This document shows, piece after piece, positions 53,401 through 61,478 of a stretch of DNA of 64,000 nucleotides. Under the pieces are notes generated by a model. That model searched no databases. It was not told the origin of the DNA and worked only from the letters and a program-made list of their open reading frames with translations. Source of the DNA: Hydromonas sp. GTDB lineage: Bacteria; Pseudomonadota; Gammaproteobacteria; Burkholderiales; Burkholderiaceae. Every line of letters begins with the position of its first letter. The stretch's first letter is position 1. The translations under genes were made by a program, and so were the position numbers. The DNA is taken from NCBI GenBank assembly GCA_017495165.1, contig JAFEII010000030.1, positions 22,190-86,189 of the forward strand, in the 5' to 3' direction.

Positions 53401-54678
53401 TTAGAACGAGTGAGAAATCCCCAAGTCATAAGACCAGCCTTTTTCCACACTCAAAATGGCGTCAACTCTTGATACTGAAGCTGCGCAGCCGGTGCTAAGT
53501 GAAGCGGCGGTAGTGGTGGTGCCACCGAGGCTCGTGGTGCAAGAGTTTTTATTTTCTACTACTTTACGAACGTTGGTGTAAATTACAGTCCGTTTGCTTA
53601 GCTTGTGTTCGTAGCCAACTGAATATTGAGTGCCAGCCAGTTCGCCTTCGCCTGTAACTGCTCTTGTGCCAGTCGAAGGATTTGGGCTTGGTAAAAACAC
53701 ATAGCTATTCGTGCGTTTGTATTTGCCATACGATGCATAAATGTGATCATTTGGTGTCACATCGTAACCCATGCTTGCAAACAGCGTTTTACTTGTACCT
53801 GTCCGAAGCGGTACAGCCCCGCCTCTTGCTGTAAGCGTGTTGGCGAGGTCGGTATTGTCAATGTTTGATTTTGCATAACCCACTGAGAAAGACGCTGGGC
53901 CGTAGCTCACACCTGAGCCAATCATCCATGCTTTTTTGCTTTCGGCTGGTGCATTCTTGGTATTGGTTGAAGCTGCGTTAGTGGAGCCGTTGTCAACTTG
54001 GTAGGCGCCACCAATTTTGTAGCCAAACTGGCCGACTTTTCCTTCATAACGGGCGTAAGCGCCGTAGGCTGGTTTTGTGCCATTTTTACCCTCATTGTCA
54101 ACGGAAGATACTGTTGGATCGGTTGGAACGATTGATTGCGAGCCCTTAGTGGTTACGGCCAAACCTGCTGCAAAGCCACCTTGTTTGACGTCATAGAATA
54201 AGCCGTTGTTCCAGCGCATCCCAACTTCTGGTTGGGTGGTGCGCAAACCTGCACCTGCGATGCCTGCGGTGAATTGGCCAATGCCACGACCTTCACCAAA
54301 GTCACCACCGACCCACATGTTGACAAAAGGGGTGGTTGAGCGGCCAAAGCGGAGCGCGCCGTAAGGTGTGAGTAATCCCACCCATGATTCGCGGTTAAAG
54401 CCCAGCGCGTTTTTGCTTGCGCCGTAAGTGCCTGAGCCTGTGTCTGGTTCTAATTCGGCTTCTAATTTGAATATGGCGGCGTAGCCGTTGCCCAAGTCTT
54501 CTTTTCCTTTAAAACCGATGTGGCTGGCGTATTGGTATTCTTCGGCTTTTAATGTGATGCCTGCGTCACCTTTTTTGGTTATGGCAACGTTGATGTTGCC
54601 GTAAACGCTGACGCTTGATTCAGCGTGAGCCGCGCTAAAGGCTGACAGCAAGCCGATGGCTATAAGGGTCTTTTTCAT
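53401..54678 (-). CDS. Gram-negative porin (betaproteobacterial Porin_4 type)
   Basis: Trimeric outer-membrane beta-barrel of 425 residues that lets small hydrophilic solutes through. The signal peptide MKKTLIAIGLLSAFSAAHA is followed by ESSVSVYGNINVAI, the standard first strand. SHIGFKGKEDLGNGYAAIFKLE, NRESWVGLLTPYGALRFGR, and the C-terminal WSYDLGISHSF with final Phe for BAM recognition are all present. The Ser/Thr/Asn-rich segments near residues 185-235 are probable surface loops. I chose the ATG at 54676-54678 because GGAG lies close upstream. It is monocistronic, between a dyad-bearing promoter region and a strong terminator. Confidence 0.94.
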   Translation of the reverse strand: MKKTLIAIGLLSAFSAAHAESSVSVYGNINVAITKKGDAGITLKAEEYQYASHIGFKGKEDLGNGYAAIFKLEAELEPDTGSGTYGASKNALGFNRESWVGLLTPYGALRFGRSTTPFVNMWVGGDFGEGRGIGQFTAGIAGAGLRTTQPEVGMRWNNGLFYDVKQGGFAAGLAVTTKGSQSIVPTDPTVSSVDNEGKNGTKPAYGAYARYEGKVGQFGYKIGGAYQVDNGSTNAASTNTKNAPAESKKAWMIGSGVSYGPASFSVGYAKSNIDNTDLANTLTARGGAVPLRTGTSKTLFASMGYDVTPNDHIYASYGKYKRTNSYVFLPSPNPSTGTRAVTGEGELAGTQYSVGYEHKLSKRTVIYTNVRKVVENKNSCTTSLGGTTTTAASLSTGCAASVSRVDAILSVEKGWSYDLGISHSF

Positions 54679-54707
54679 TGGTGTCTCCAAGGGTTGATTT
54701 TGAGTTG

Positions 54708-54751
54708 GTCGTTCGAGCGACGGCTGTATTTTCCGTACTGAACGACCGTTC
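54708..54751 (-). promoter_or_regulatory. Two related dyads upstream of the porin gene (operator candidates)
   Basis: GTCGTTCGAGCGAC (54708-54721) is a 14-base near-palindrome with 12 matching positions. GAACGACCGTTC (54740-54751) is a 12-base near-palindrome. Both contain the GTCGTTC/GAACGAC half-site and their first bases are 32 apart, about three DNA turns. They lie 30-73 bases before the porin ATG, and a possible -35/-10 pair (TTGCCA, TAAATA) is further upstream. The layout suggests a regulator binding around the transcription start. Confidence 0.45.
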
Positions 54752-54944
54752 TATTTAAGCATGCTTTGTTATTTAAATAAAGCGCAATGTGTGGCAATTA
54801 TGTATCTTTTTTGCGACGACGTGTGATGTTTTTGATGAAAAAAGTTCAAGTAAATGTGGTTTATTTTTCATAGAAGGGCGCATCGCGTGCGGCTGCTTGT
54901 GCATTGCTCTGTTATAATTCGCCTTTTTCGACAATCGGTTGGGT

Positions 54945-55607
54945 ATGAAAAATATCGTGATTTTGATTTCGGGTGGCGGCAGCAACATGCAGGCACTCGT
55001 TGAGTGCGTGGCGCAAAAGCACTGGGCGGAACAGGGAATTGCGCGTGTGGCTGCGGTTGTCAGCAACCGTGCGGATGCTGGTGGGCTGGCGTATGCTGCG
55101 AGCAAGGGCATAGAAACCGCGGTTTTATCGCATCGGTTATTTGACGGGCGCGTGCAATTTGATGCGGCGCTGATGGCGCTGATTGATGGTTTTAAGCCTG
55201 ATTTGGTTTTGTTGGCCGGTTTTATGCGAATTTTGACGCCAGCGTTTACGCAGCATTATGCGGGCAAAATACTCAATATCCATCCGTCGATTTTGCCCAG
55301 CTTTACAGGCTTGCATACGCATGAGGCGGCTCTGGCGGCGGGCGTCAAGGTGCATGGCGCCACGGTGCACGGCGTGACGGCGCAGCTCGATTTTGGCCCA
55401 ATCGTGGTGCAATCGTGCGTGGCGGTTTTGCCGCAAGACACGGCTGAAACTTTGGCCAAGCGTGTATTGGCAACGGAGCATTTTATTTATCCGCAGGCGT
55501 TGACGTGGTGGGTGGATGGGCGAATGATTTGGCGCGATGGCGGCATTGAAATTCTCAATCCAGCTGGCGAACTGCCTGCGAGTCAGACCTATTTTGCCCC
55601 GACTTAA
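54945..55607 (+). CDS. purN: Phosphoribosylglycinamide formyltransferase
   Basis: Third step of purine synthesis, transferring formyl from 10-formyl-THF to GAR. The 220 residues contain ILISGGGSNMQALVE (phosphate loop), VVSNRADAGGLAYA, the catalytic HPSILPSFTGLHTHEAALAAGVKVHGATVH, and QLDFGPIVVQ. I chose the ATG at 54945; an upstream TTG adds two residues. A TATAAT at 54913-54918 is a possible -10. The next gene, an RNA methyltransferase, starts about 107 bases later. Confidence 0.96.
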   Translation: MKNIVILISGGGSNMQALVECVAQKHWAEQGIARVAAVVSNRADAGGLAYAASKGIETAVLSHRLFDGRVQFDAALMALIDGFKPDLVLLAGFMRILTPAFTQHYAGKILNIHPSILPSFTGLHTHEAALAAGVKVHGATVHGVTAQLDFGPIVVQSCVAVLPQDTAETLAKRVLATEHFIYPQALTWWVDGRMIWRDGGIEILNPAGELPASQTYFAPT

Positions 55608-55714
55608 AACCCCACAATTTACGCAATTTAATTTTTGAAGTTTTTTGATTTATCGCAGTCTTGCGCTGCATTTTTATTTATTCGCGAACTGTTTTCGCAC
55701 CATAGAAAGTCATC

Positions 55715-57292
55715 ATGACCGTTAATAATCACCCCAAAAAATCCTATTCCAAAAAAGTCAGCAAAAAAGAGCGCTTGATGCAGGAAATTGAAGCGAAAAA
55801 CCGCGCCGATACGCAAAAAGAGCGCCTGGCGCAAGGCAGCACGTATATTCGCCCAGACGGTGTGGCGGTGAGCGCTGCGGCTTTGGCTGCGCGGCGTGCG
55901 GCTTTGGGTTTGGCGCAAGAGCGCGATGATATTCGCCCTGCACGCGAACAAAAAACCAATCGACCGCGTTCAAGTTTTGGCAGTTCAACGATTGAAAAAA
56001 TTGCGCCGCTAAGCAAACAAGGCGATCGTTTGGCACATTGTTTGTGGCGTGCGCAAATATTATTGGTTGAATTGCTTAAGTTTGATGCGGCGGCGGATAA
56101 ATTGGTGTCTAAGTTTTTGCGCGACAATAAAGAACTCGGCCCGCGCGATCGTCACGTGGTGGCGGAAACGGTGTATGCCGTGTTGCGCCAGCGCCGAGTG
56201 TTTGCACACGTCGCTCAAACTGGCACGGGCGCGCTTGAGCGTCGTTTGGTGTTGTTGGGCGCGCAAAGTTGTGTGGATGCAAAATTGTTGGTGGACGCGA
56301 TTCCTGCGGATGACTGGACTTGGTTGGCGCAGGTGGCAAAAATTGACACCAGCGCGATGCCTGCTGCGGTGCGCGCTAATTTGAGTGATGAGTGGTTTGC
56401 GGCGTTGAGTGCGGCCTATGGCGAGGCCGATGCGGTGCTGTTGGCGCAAGCCTTAAATACGACTGCGCCGCTTGATATTCGGGTGAATACGGTGAAGTCA
56501 TCGCGTGAGGCGGTTAAGGTGGCGTTGGAATATGCGGGCGTTGCGGCGGTTGATTGCGATTACGCGCCGCTGGGTTTACGGCTTGCGGGCAAACCAGCGT
56601 TGCAAAAGCTTGATTTATTCCAAACCGGTGCGGTTGAGGTTCAGGATGAAGGCAGCCAATTGTTGACCCACTTATTGGGGGCGAAACGCGGTGAAATGGT
56701 GGCTGATTTCTGTGCGGGTGCGGGGGGTAAAACCTTGGCGATTGGGGCGATGATGCGCAATTCTGGCCGCTTGTATGCCATGGATGTGGCGGCACACCGA
56801 TTGGCCAAACTCAAGCCACGCTTGGCGCGCAGTGGTTTGTCAAATGTGCAGGCGATTGTATTGGAGTCCGAAACCGATCCACGCGTGAAGCGCTTGTACG
56901 GCAAACTTGATCGTGTGTTTATTGATGCGCCGTGCAGTGGTTTGGGCACGTTGCGCCGCAATCCTGATTTGAAATGGCGCCACGGCGTTGATTCTGTGGC
57001 ACGTTTGTCGGTGTTGCAGGGCGCGATTTTACAAAGCGCGGCGCAGTTGGTCAAAATTGGCGGTGTGGTGGTGTATGCCACGTGCAGCGTGCTGCCTGAA
57101 GAAAATCAGCTGGTGGTGAATGCCTTTTTGGTCGCTCACCCCAACTATGAATTGGTGAATATTACCGAGAGCTTGCAGGTTCAAAACATCACTTTGCCTG
57201 AATCGGCAATTCGTGATGGCTGCTTGCAGTTGCTGCCACATCTGCATCAAACGGATGGTTTTTTTGCGGCGTGTTTAAAGCGGATTGCTTAA
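55715..57292 (+). CDS. RsmB/NOP-family rRNA (cytosine-C5) methyltransferase
   Basis: SAM-dependent m5C methyltransferase of the NOP2/RsmB type with 525 residues. The N-terminus (about 1-95) is a basic, Ala-rich, low-complexity extension. A NusB-like helical domain follows (about 100-230), then the Rossmann methyltransferase domain with ADFCAGAGGKTLAIG (SAM binding), IDAPCSGLGTLRRNPDLKW and YATCSVLPEENQ carrying the two catalytic cysteines. RsmB, which makes m5C967 in 16S rRNA, usually has about 430 residues, so this longer form beside purN may be a paralogue. The ATG at 55715 gives MTVNNHPKKSYSKKVSKK. The PLD gene follows 3 bases after its stop. Confidence 0.88.
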   Translation: MTVNNHPKKSYSKKVSKKERLMQEIEAKNRADTQKERLAQGSTYIRPDGVAVSAAALAARRAALGLAQERDDIRPAREQKTNRPRSSFGSSTIEKIAPLSKQGDRLAHCLWRAQILLVELLKFDAAADKLVSKFLRDNKELGPRDRHVVAETVYAVLRQRRVFAHVAQTGTGALERRLVLLGAQSCVDAKLLVDAIPADDWTWLAQVAKIDTSAMPAAVRANLSDEWFAALSAAYGEADAVLLAQALNTTAPLDIRVNTVKSSREAVKVALEYAGVAAVDCDYAPLGLRLAGKPALQKLDLFQTGAVEVQDEGSQLLTHLLGAKRGEMVADFCAGAGGKTLAIGAMMRNSGRLYAMDVAAHRLAKLKPRLARSGLSNVQAIVLESETDPRVKRLYGKLDRVFIDAPCSGLGTLRRNPDLKWRHGVDSVARLSVLQGAILQSAAQLVKIGGVVVYATCSVLPEENQLVVNAFLVAHPNYELVNITESLQVQNITLPESAIRDGCLQLLPHLHQTDGFFAACLKRIA

Positions 57293-57295
57293 GCA

Positions 57296-57886
57296 ATGAT
57301 GTACTGGATGTACTTCAAGCGATGCTTGGTGTTGTTTTGGGCACTATTTGCGGTGTTGTTTGCGGCGTTGGTGCAGCCTGTTTGGGCGAAAACAGTGACG
57401 TTGGCGCAGTCGTCTGCGGCCGTGGTTGCATCAAGTTCTCCTCAAATCACCGCGTTGTTTAGTCCGCAAGACAATATTGAACAGGCGATTGTGGCTGCGA
57501 TTGGGCGGGCAAATAAGCAAATATTGGTGCAGGCGTATCTTTTAACGGATAACAAAATTTCTGATGCCTTGATTGCTGCGCACAAGCGGGGCGTGGCTGT
57601 GCAGGTGATGTTGGATGCGGAACGCTCAAAAACCAAGGCTTCTGATGGCCAGCGCATGAGCGATGCAGGCATTGAGGTGCGGCTTGAGACGGCTTATGAG
57701 AATGCGCACAACAAGGTCATGATTTTGGACGGCGCATTGCTTATTTCTGGTTCGTACAATTTCACTTATGCTGCGCAGTTTAAAAACGCTGAAAACATCA
57801 TGCTGATTAAAAATGCGCCGCAACTGATTGCGCAATATACGCAAAATTGGCGCAATCACTTTGCTGTAGCCGTACCTTTTAAGTAA
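57296..57886 (+). CDS. Single-HKD phospholipase D superfamily protein (Nuc-like, exported)
   Basis: A 196-residue protein with one HKD motif: H138-x-K140-x4-D145 in AHNKVMILDG, followed by SGSYNFTYAAQFKNAEN. This is the compact Nuc-type endonuclease layout, in which two monomers make one active site. An N-terminal hydrophobic segment of about 22 residues (CLVLFWALFAVLFAALVQPVWA) is a signal peptide or anchor, so it acts in the periplasm or on the membrane. The substrate is most likely DNA or phosphodiesters, by family. It starts 3 bases after the RsmB-like stop and may be in the same operon. The first two codons are both ATG. Confidence 0.85.
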   Translation: MMYWMYFKRCLVLFWALFAVLFAALVQPVWAKTVTLAQSSAAVVASSSPQITALFSPQDNIEQAIVAAIGRANKQILVQAYLLTDNKISDALIAAHKRGVAVQVMLDAERSKTKASDGQRMSDAGIEVRLETAYENAHNKVMILDGALLISGSYNFTYAAQFKNAENIMLIKNAPQLIAQYTQNWRNHFAVAVPFK

Positions 57887-58045
57887 TTTTGTGCGTTGAA
57901 AACCGTGCAGCGCTCTTTAAAAACACTGTTTTTGAATTTGTAAGTTTAAATTTTTAAGTTTTTAAAATTGAACCCTAACAGCTAATAGCTAACACTTAAC
58001 GATTGGCTCATTTGTCACTGTCGTTTGTGTATAAAAGAGAAAACC

Positions 58046-59368
58046 ATGCCTGATGATTTGATTGATACCGCTTTAATCTCCAGCCAAAACGCCGCGGTTA
58101 ATAGTGTGGGCGAGCTGTTGGCGCAAGCCTCGCCGTTGTATTGGCTGATTACTTTTTTGATTGCGGTTGGTTGTTACGGCGCGACGTGGTTGATTCAGCG
58201 CTGGTTGCGCACCAGGGATGTGAGTCGCAATACGCCCAACTGGCTCGAAGTGCACTCATTGGCTGAGATTTTATGGCCGCTGTTTTTGTGGGTGGCTTCT
58301 CGATTGACCTTGGTCATTTTTAATCGGTTGGACATGCCGTCGATTTGGTTTGATTTTTTGAGCAAGTTATTTGGCGCCTATTTAATTGTGCGGGTCTTTT
58401 TGTATATTGTGCGCCGCGCTATGCCAGTTGGCAGCTTGCGCTTGTTGATTGAGCGCACGTCTGTGGTGGTGATTTGGCTGGGCATGCTGTTAAATTACGT
58501 GGGTAAATTGGACCGCTGGTTGGACGTGTTGGATGGTTTTAAAGTCACGTTGGGCAAAAACACCATCACGCTGTCGGATGTGTTGGCGCTTGTGTTGGTG
58601 ATTTTAATTGTCTACTTGATTGTGAGCTGGCTTGCGCATGAGGTTGATTCTATTTTGCTCAAACGGCCCAATCGTTATTTTTCTCAAATCGACTTGTCCA
58701 CGCGTGTGGTGCTGGCACGTATTGTTAAAGGCCTGCTGGTGGTTTTTGGGGTGCTGTTCAGTTTGACTGCGGTTGGGATGGATTTGACCATTTTGTCTGT
58801 GTTTGGCGGTGCGTTGGGCGTGGGGATTGGCTTGGGTTTGCAGAAGTTGGCGAGTAATTATGTGTCTGGTTTTGTGATGCTGTTTGAGCGCAGCATTCGG
58901 ATTGGCGATTTGGTCACGACTTCGGATGGCTATCGGGGCAATGTTAAGCAAATCAATGCGCGGTATACGATTATTGAGGGCGTGTCTGGCAATGAGATTC
59001 TGGTGCCAAATGAAGCGTTGGTGACGCAAAATGTGGTCAATTGGTCGCTGCATGACAAACGTATTTGGATGAATGTCACGATTCAAGTCAAGCACGAAAC
59101 CAATATCGAAGAGTTGATTCCACAAGTGCTCGACGAAATGCAAAAAATACCTCGCTTGTTGCATGAGCCTGCGCCTGGTGTGAACTTGGTACGAATCACC
59201 GAGAAAGGCAATGTGCTGGAGCTGTCGTGGTGGATTGATGATCCTGAAAACGGTCGCGCCAATGTGACTTCCGATGTCAATATTGCTATTTTAAAAGTTT
59301 GCCGCGCCTTGAACGTAGAGTTTTTCACCGTGCAATTGCCTGATAACACCGAGCCACTCAAAGAGTAA
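58046..59368 (+). CDS. MscS-family mechanosensitive channel
   Basis: A 440-residue inner-membrane protein with several N-terminal hydrophobic segments, ahead of the conserved MscS core. The core runs about residues 245-345 and contains the TM3-like helix and LTILSVFGGALGVGIGLGLQKLASNYVSGFVMLFERSIRIGDLV. A beta domain (TTSDGYRGNVKQINARYTIIEGVSGNEILVPNEALV) and a C-terminal cytoplasmic domain follow. It should open under membrane tension during osmotic downshock. The ATG at 58046 has AGAGAAA upstream. The gene ends at a REP-like repeat. Confidence 0.9.
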   Translation: MPDDLIDTALISSQNAAVNSVGELLAQASPLYWLITFLIAVGCYGATWLIQRWLRTRDVSRNTPNWLEVHSLAEILWPLFLWVASRLTLVIFNRLDMPSIWFDFLSKLFGAYLIVRVFLYIVRRAMPVGSLRLLIERTSVVVIWLGMLLNYVGKLDRWLDVLDGFKVTLGKNTITLSDVLALVLVILIVYLIVSWLAHEVDSILLKRPNRYFSQIDLSTRVVLARIVKGLLVVFGVLFSLTAVGMDLTILSVFGGALGVGIGLGLQKLASNYVSGFVMLFERSIRIGDLVTTSDGYRGNVKQINARYTIIEGVSGNEILVPNEALVTQNVVNWSLHDKRIWMNVTIQVKHETNIEELIPQVLDEMQKIPRLLHEPAPGVNLVRITEKGNVLELSWWIDDPENGRANVTSDVNIAILKVCRALNVEFFTVQLPDNTEPLKE

Positions 59369-59388
59369 AGGCAACTAATACGTATGAG

Positions 59389-59412
59389 GTAGGGCGGGCA
59401 TTCATGCCCGCC
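59389..59412 (+). repeat. Single REP-like palindrome (GTAGGG family)
   Basis: GTAGG followed by a perfect hairpin GGCGGGCAT-tc-ATGCCCGCC (59393-59412). It has the same head and CATTCATG loop as the minus-strand unit at 30852-30875, and the same stem core as the typA terminator. It lies 21 bases after the channel gene. Confidence 0.65.
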
Positions 59413-59549
59413 GATGCCCGCAGAATGCCGCTTGAGGCAAGCGCCATTCACAACGTTACAAAAAATTAAAAATCCTTAAGAAAACTTAAGAAGCTTTAAA
59501 AAAAACAAACCCCAAATTGATACCGAATTTATTTAAAAGAAAGAACCCC

Positions 59550-60296
59550 ATGAGCGATAAAATTTTATTTGGCTTTCACGCCGTTCAAGCCCGCTTGCGT
59601 GCAGCGCCCACCTCTGTTCGTGAGGTGTATGTTGAAAGTGCGCGGCATGACAAGCGCATGCAGCATTTTTTGGCCAGTTTGGCGCGCTTAAATATTGAGC
59701 CACGGCTGGTTGACAAACACCGCTTGGATGGTTTGGTTGGGCACAGCCGCCATCAAGGTTTGGCTGCGGTTGCGGGGGATATTCAATTGGCTTCTAGCAT
59801 TGATGATGTGCTGGAAAATTTGGTTGTGCCGCCGCTGTTGCTGATTTTAGATGGCGTGACCGATCCGCACAATTTGGGGGCGTGCTTGCGCGTGGCCGAT
59901 GCGGCTGGCGTGCATGCGGTGATTGCACCCAAAGACAAAGCGGTTGGTTTAAATGCAACCGTGGCAAAAGTTGCTTCAGGCGCGGCTGATCATGTGCCCT
60001 ATATTATGGTGACCAATCTTGCGCGCACGCTGCGCGAGCTCAAAGAATATGATATTTGGATTGTTGGTACGGACGAGGAAGGCACAACCGCTTTGCACCA
60101 AGGTCAATTTGGCGGCGCAATGGCGTGGGTGATGGGCGCTGAAGGCGAGGGCATGCGCCGCTTAACTCGCGAGACGTGCGATGAGTTGGTGAACATTCCC
60201 ATGGCTGGCTCAGTTGCGAGCCTGAATGTGTCCGTGGCCGCAGGCGTGTGCTTGTTTGAGAGCGTGCGTCAACGTGGCGTTCAATCCGCGCTGTAA
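59550..60296 (+). CDS. rlmB: 23S rRNA (guanosine-2'-O-)-methyltransferase RlmB
   Basis: SPOUT-fold methyltransferase that methylates G2251 of 23S rRNA. The 248 residues start with an L30e-like domain ([26 protein letters not shown]) and include the SPOUT motifs [66 protein letters not shown]. The trefoil-knot SAM site is complete. The ATG at 59550 follows AAAGAAAG. rnr, its usual neighbour, is not here. A long non-coding gap follows. Confidence 0.95.
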   Translation: MSDKILFGFHAVQARLRAAPTSVREVYVESARHDKRMQHFLASLARLNIEPRLVDKHRLDGLVGHSRHQGLAAVAGDIQLASSIDDVLENLVVPPLLLILDGVTDPHNLGACLRVADAAGVHAVIAPKDKAVGLNATVAKVASGAADHVPYIMVTNLARTLRELKEYDIWIVGTDEEGTTALHQGQFGGAMAWVMGAEGEGMRRLTRETCDELVNIPMAGSVASLNVSVAAGVCLFESVRQRGVQSAL

Positions 60297-60313
60297 TTGC
60301 GTTAAATTGAAAA

Positions 60314-60360
60314 TTTTGCGCAACATTTTGCGCAACAAAGTAAACCCCCACTTTGTTGCG
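60314..60360. repeat. Tandem 12-mer and 11-bp hairpin after rlmB
   Basis: TTTTGCGCAACA occurs twice in perfect tandem (60314-60325, 60326-60337). The second copy runs into a perfect stem CGCAACAAAGT/ACTTTGTTGCG (60331-60341, 60350-60360) with an 8-base loop. The stem may serve as the rlmB transcript end; the nearest T-run starts 12 bases later, so it is not a classical terminator. Confidence 0.6.
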
Positions 60361-60366
60361 ATTCGA

Positions 60367-60400
60367 TAAAATTTTTTCGGTAAAACCCGAACAAATTTTA
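60367..60400. other. A/T-rich hairpin in the rlmB to metallopeptidase gap
   Basis: TAAAATTTTTTCGG (60367-60380) pairs with CCGAACAAATTTTA (60387-60400) over 14 positions with one mismatch and a 6-base loop. It precedes the structured leader below. Its arms could form a bidirectional terminator or part of the same leader RNA. Confidence 0.5.
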
Positions 60401-60410
60401 GGTAAACAAC

Positions 60411-60506
60411 ATGAGACGTTCGGATTATCCGTAAATGTTCAGCCGCCAAACATAAAGGCGGTTGAATTGGCGGGTGATGCAAAACTCTCAAATTGAGCGG
60501 TCTCAT
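60411..60506 (+). ncRNA. Candidate structured leader RNA upstream of the zinc metallopeptidase gene
   Basis: A closing stem ATGAGAC/GTCTCAT (60411-60417 with 60500-60506, 7 of 7) encloses three hairpins. They are CGGA-TTA-TCCG (60421-60431), a 10-base-pair helix TTCAGCCGCC/GGCGGTTGAA with one G-T pair and a 9-base loop (60438-60466), and CTCA/TGAG (60487-60497). A competing pairing exists: CCGCCAA (60443-60449) also matches TTGGCGG (60467-60473), which excludes the long helix. The ribosome-binding site AGGAG is at 60523-60527, just past the structure. I match it to no known riboswitch class. It could also be a small RNA or a chance fold. Confidence 0.45.
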
Positions 60507-60533
60507 TAACCCATCAATTTTTAGGAGCAAACA

Positions 60534-61394
60534 ATGAATTTGGATTCTTTAAAAGAGAGCGATGATATTCAAGACCTGCGCGGCTCAAGCCGCATGGCGA
60601 CTGGCGGAAAAATGGGGTTGGGCAGCCTCATCATTGCAGCTGTTGCCTATTTTGTGTTTGGCGTGAACCCGTCCACAACGTTGTCGGGTTTGAACAGCGT
60701 GCAATCGATGGGCGGGTCTGGTCAAGCTGCGCCTGGTCAGGTGAAGCAGAACGACGCGCAGTCGGTATTGGCTTCCAAAATTTTGCAAAGCACCAAAGAG
60801 GTTTGGAGCGCTCAGTTTGCCAAACAAGGCTTGCGTTACCAAGCGCCGATTCTGGTGTTGTATCAAAATCGCACCGCGACGGCATGCGGCACTGGCCAAT
60901 CTGCGGCTGGGCCTTTTTATTGCCCAGGTGACCAAAAAATCTATCTGGACTTGTTGTTTTTTCAACAAATGAGTCAGCAAATGAATGCGGGTGGTGACTT
61001 TGCGCAGGCTTATGTGATTGCGCATGAGGTGGGGCATCACGTTCAAAACTTACTGGGGATTGAACAAAAAGTTGCGCAAATGCGCGCACGCGGCTCGCAG
61101 GCACAAGCAAATGCGTTGTCTGTGCGCCTTGAGCTGCAAGCCGATTGCTTTGCGGGCGTATGGGCGGCGCAAGCCAATGCAAAACAGCCATTTTTAGAAA
61201 AAGGCGATGTTGAGGAAGGCTTAAACGCCGCGCACCAAATTGGTGACGACACATTGCAAAAGCAAGCGCAAGGCTACGCCGTACCCGACAGTTTTACGCA
61301 CGGCTCATCCGCGCAACGCATGAATTGGTTTGGGCGCGGCCTCAAAACCGGTGACATGGGCCAATGCAATACTTTTGCCAGCAGCACGATTTAA
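60534..61394 (+). CDS. ypfJ: Neutral zinc metallopeptidase (YpfJ / KPN_02809 family)
   Basis: A 286-residue membrane-anchored metallopeptidase-like protein. One hydrophobic segment (about 28-43, LGSLIIAAVAYFVFG) anchors it, with the domain facing the periplasm. The HExxH zinc motif is H164-E165-x-x-H168 in AHEVGHHVQNLLG, with the later RLELQADCFAGVWA segment typical of the family. DDTLQKQAQGYAVPDSFTHGSSAQRMNWFGRGLKTGD ends the domain. No substrate is known for the family. AGGAG lies 6 bases before the ATG at 60534. A leader with strong secondary structure precedes it. Confidence 0.88.
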   Translation: MNLDSLKESDDIQDLRGSSRMATGGKMGLGSLIIAAVAYFVFGVNPSTTLSGLNSVQSMGGSGQAAPGQVKQNDAQSVLASKILQSTKEVWSAQFAKQGLRYQAPILVLYQNRTATACGTGQSAAGPFYCPGDQKIYLDLLFFQQMSQQMNAGGDFAQAYVIAHEVGHHVQNLLGIEQKVAQMRARGSQAQANALSVRLELQADCFAGVWAAQANAKQPFLEKGDVEEGLNAAHQIGDDTLQKQAQGYAVPDSFTHGSSAQRMNWFGRGLKTGDMGQCNTFASSTI

Positions 61395-61478
61395 CACGGA
61401 CATCTTGTAAAAAATGCTTGTTTTTTTGTCAAACGACCTCAAATAGGTTATCAACCCATTCTGCAAGGAGAAAATACC

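Noticed and set aside
60411..60506. tRNA-like reading of the 7-bp closing stem with three arms
   Set aside because: No TTC-containing T-loop, no anticodon-type 5-bp arm with 7-base loop, no D-loop GG, and the 3' end lacks a discriminator/CCA context on either strand.
61417..61444. Sigma-32 promoter of lon
   Set aside because: Both elements deviate from consensus and a sigma-70 alternative was not excluded, so it is only mentioned under lon.
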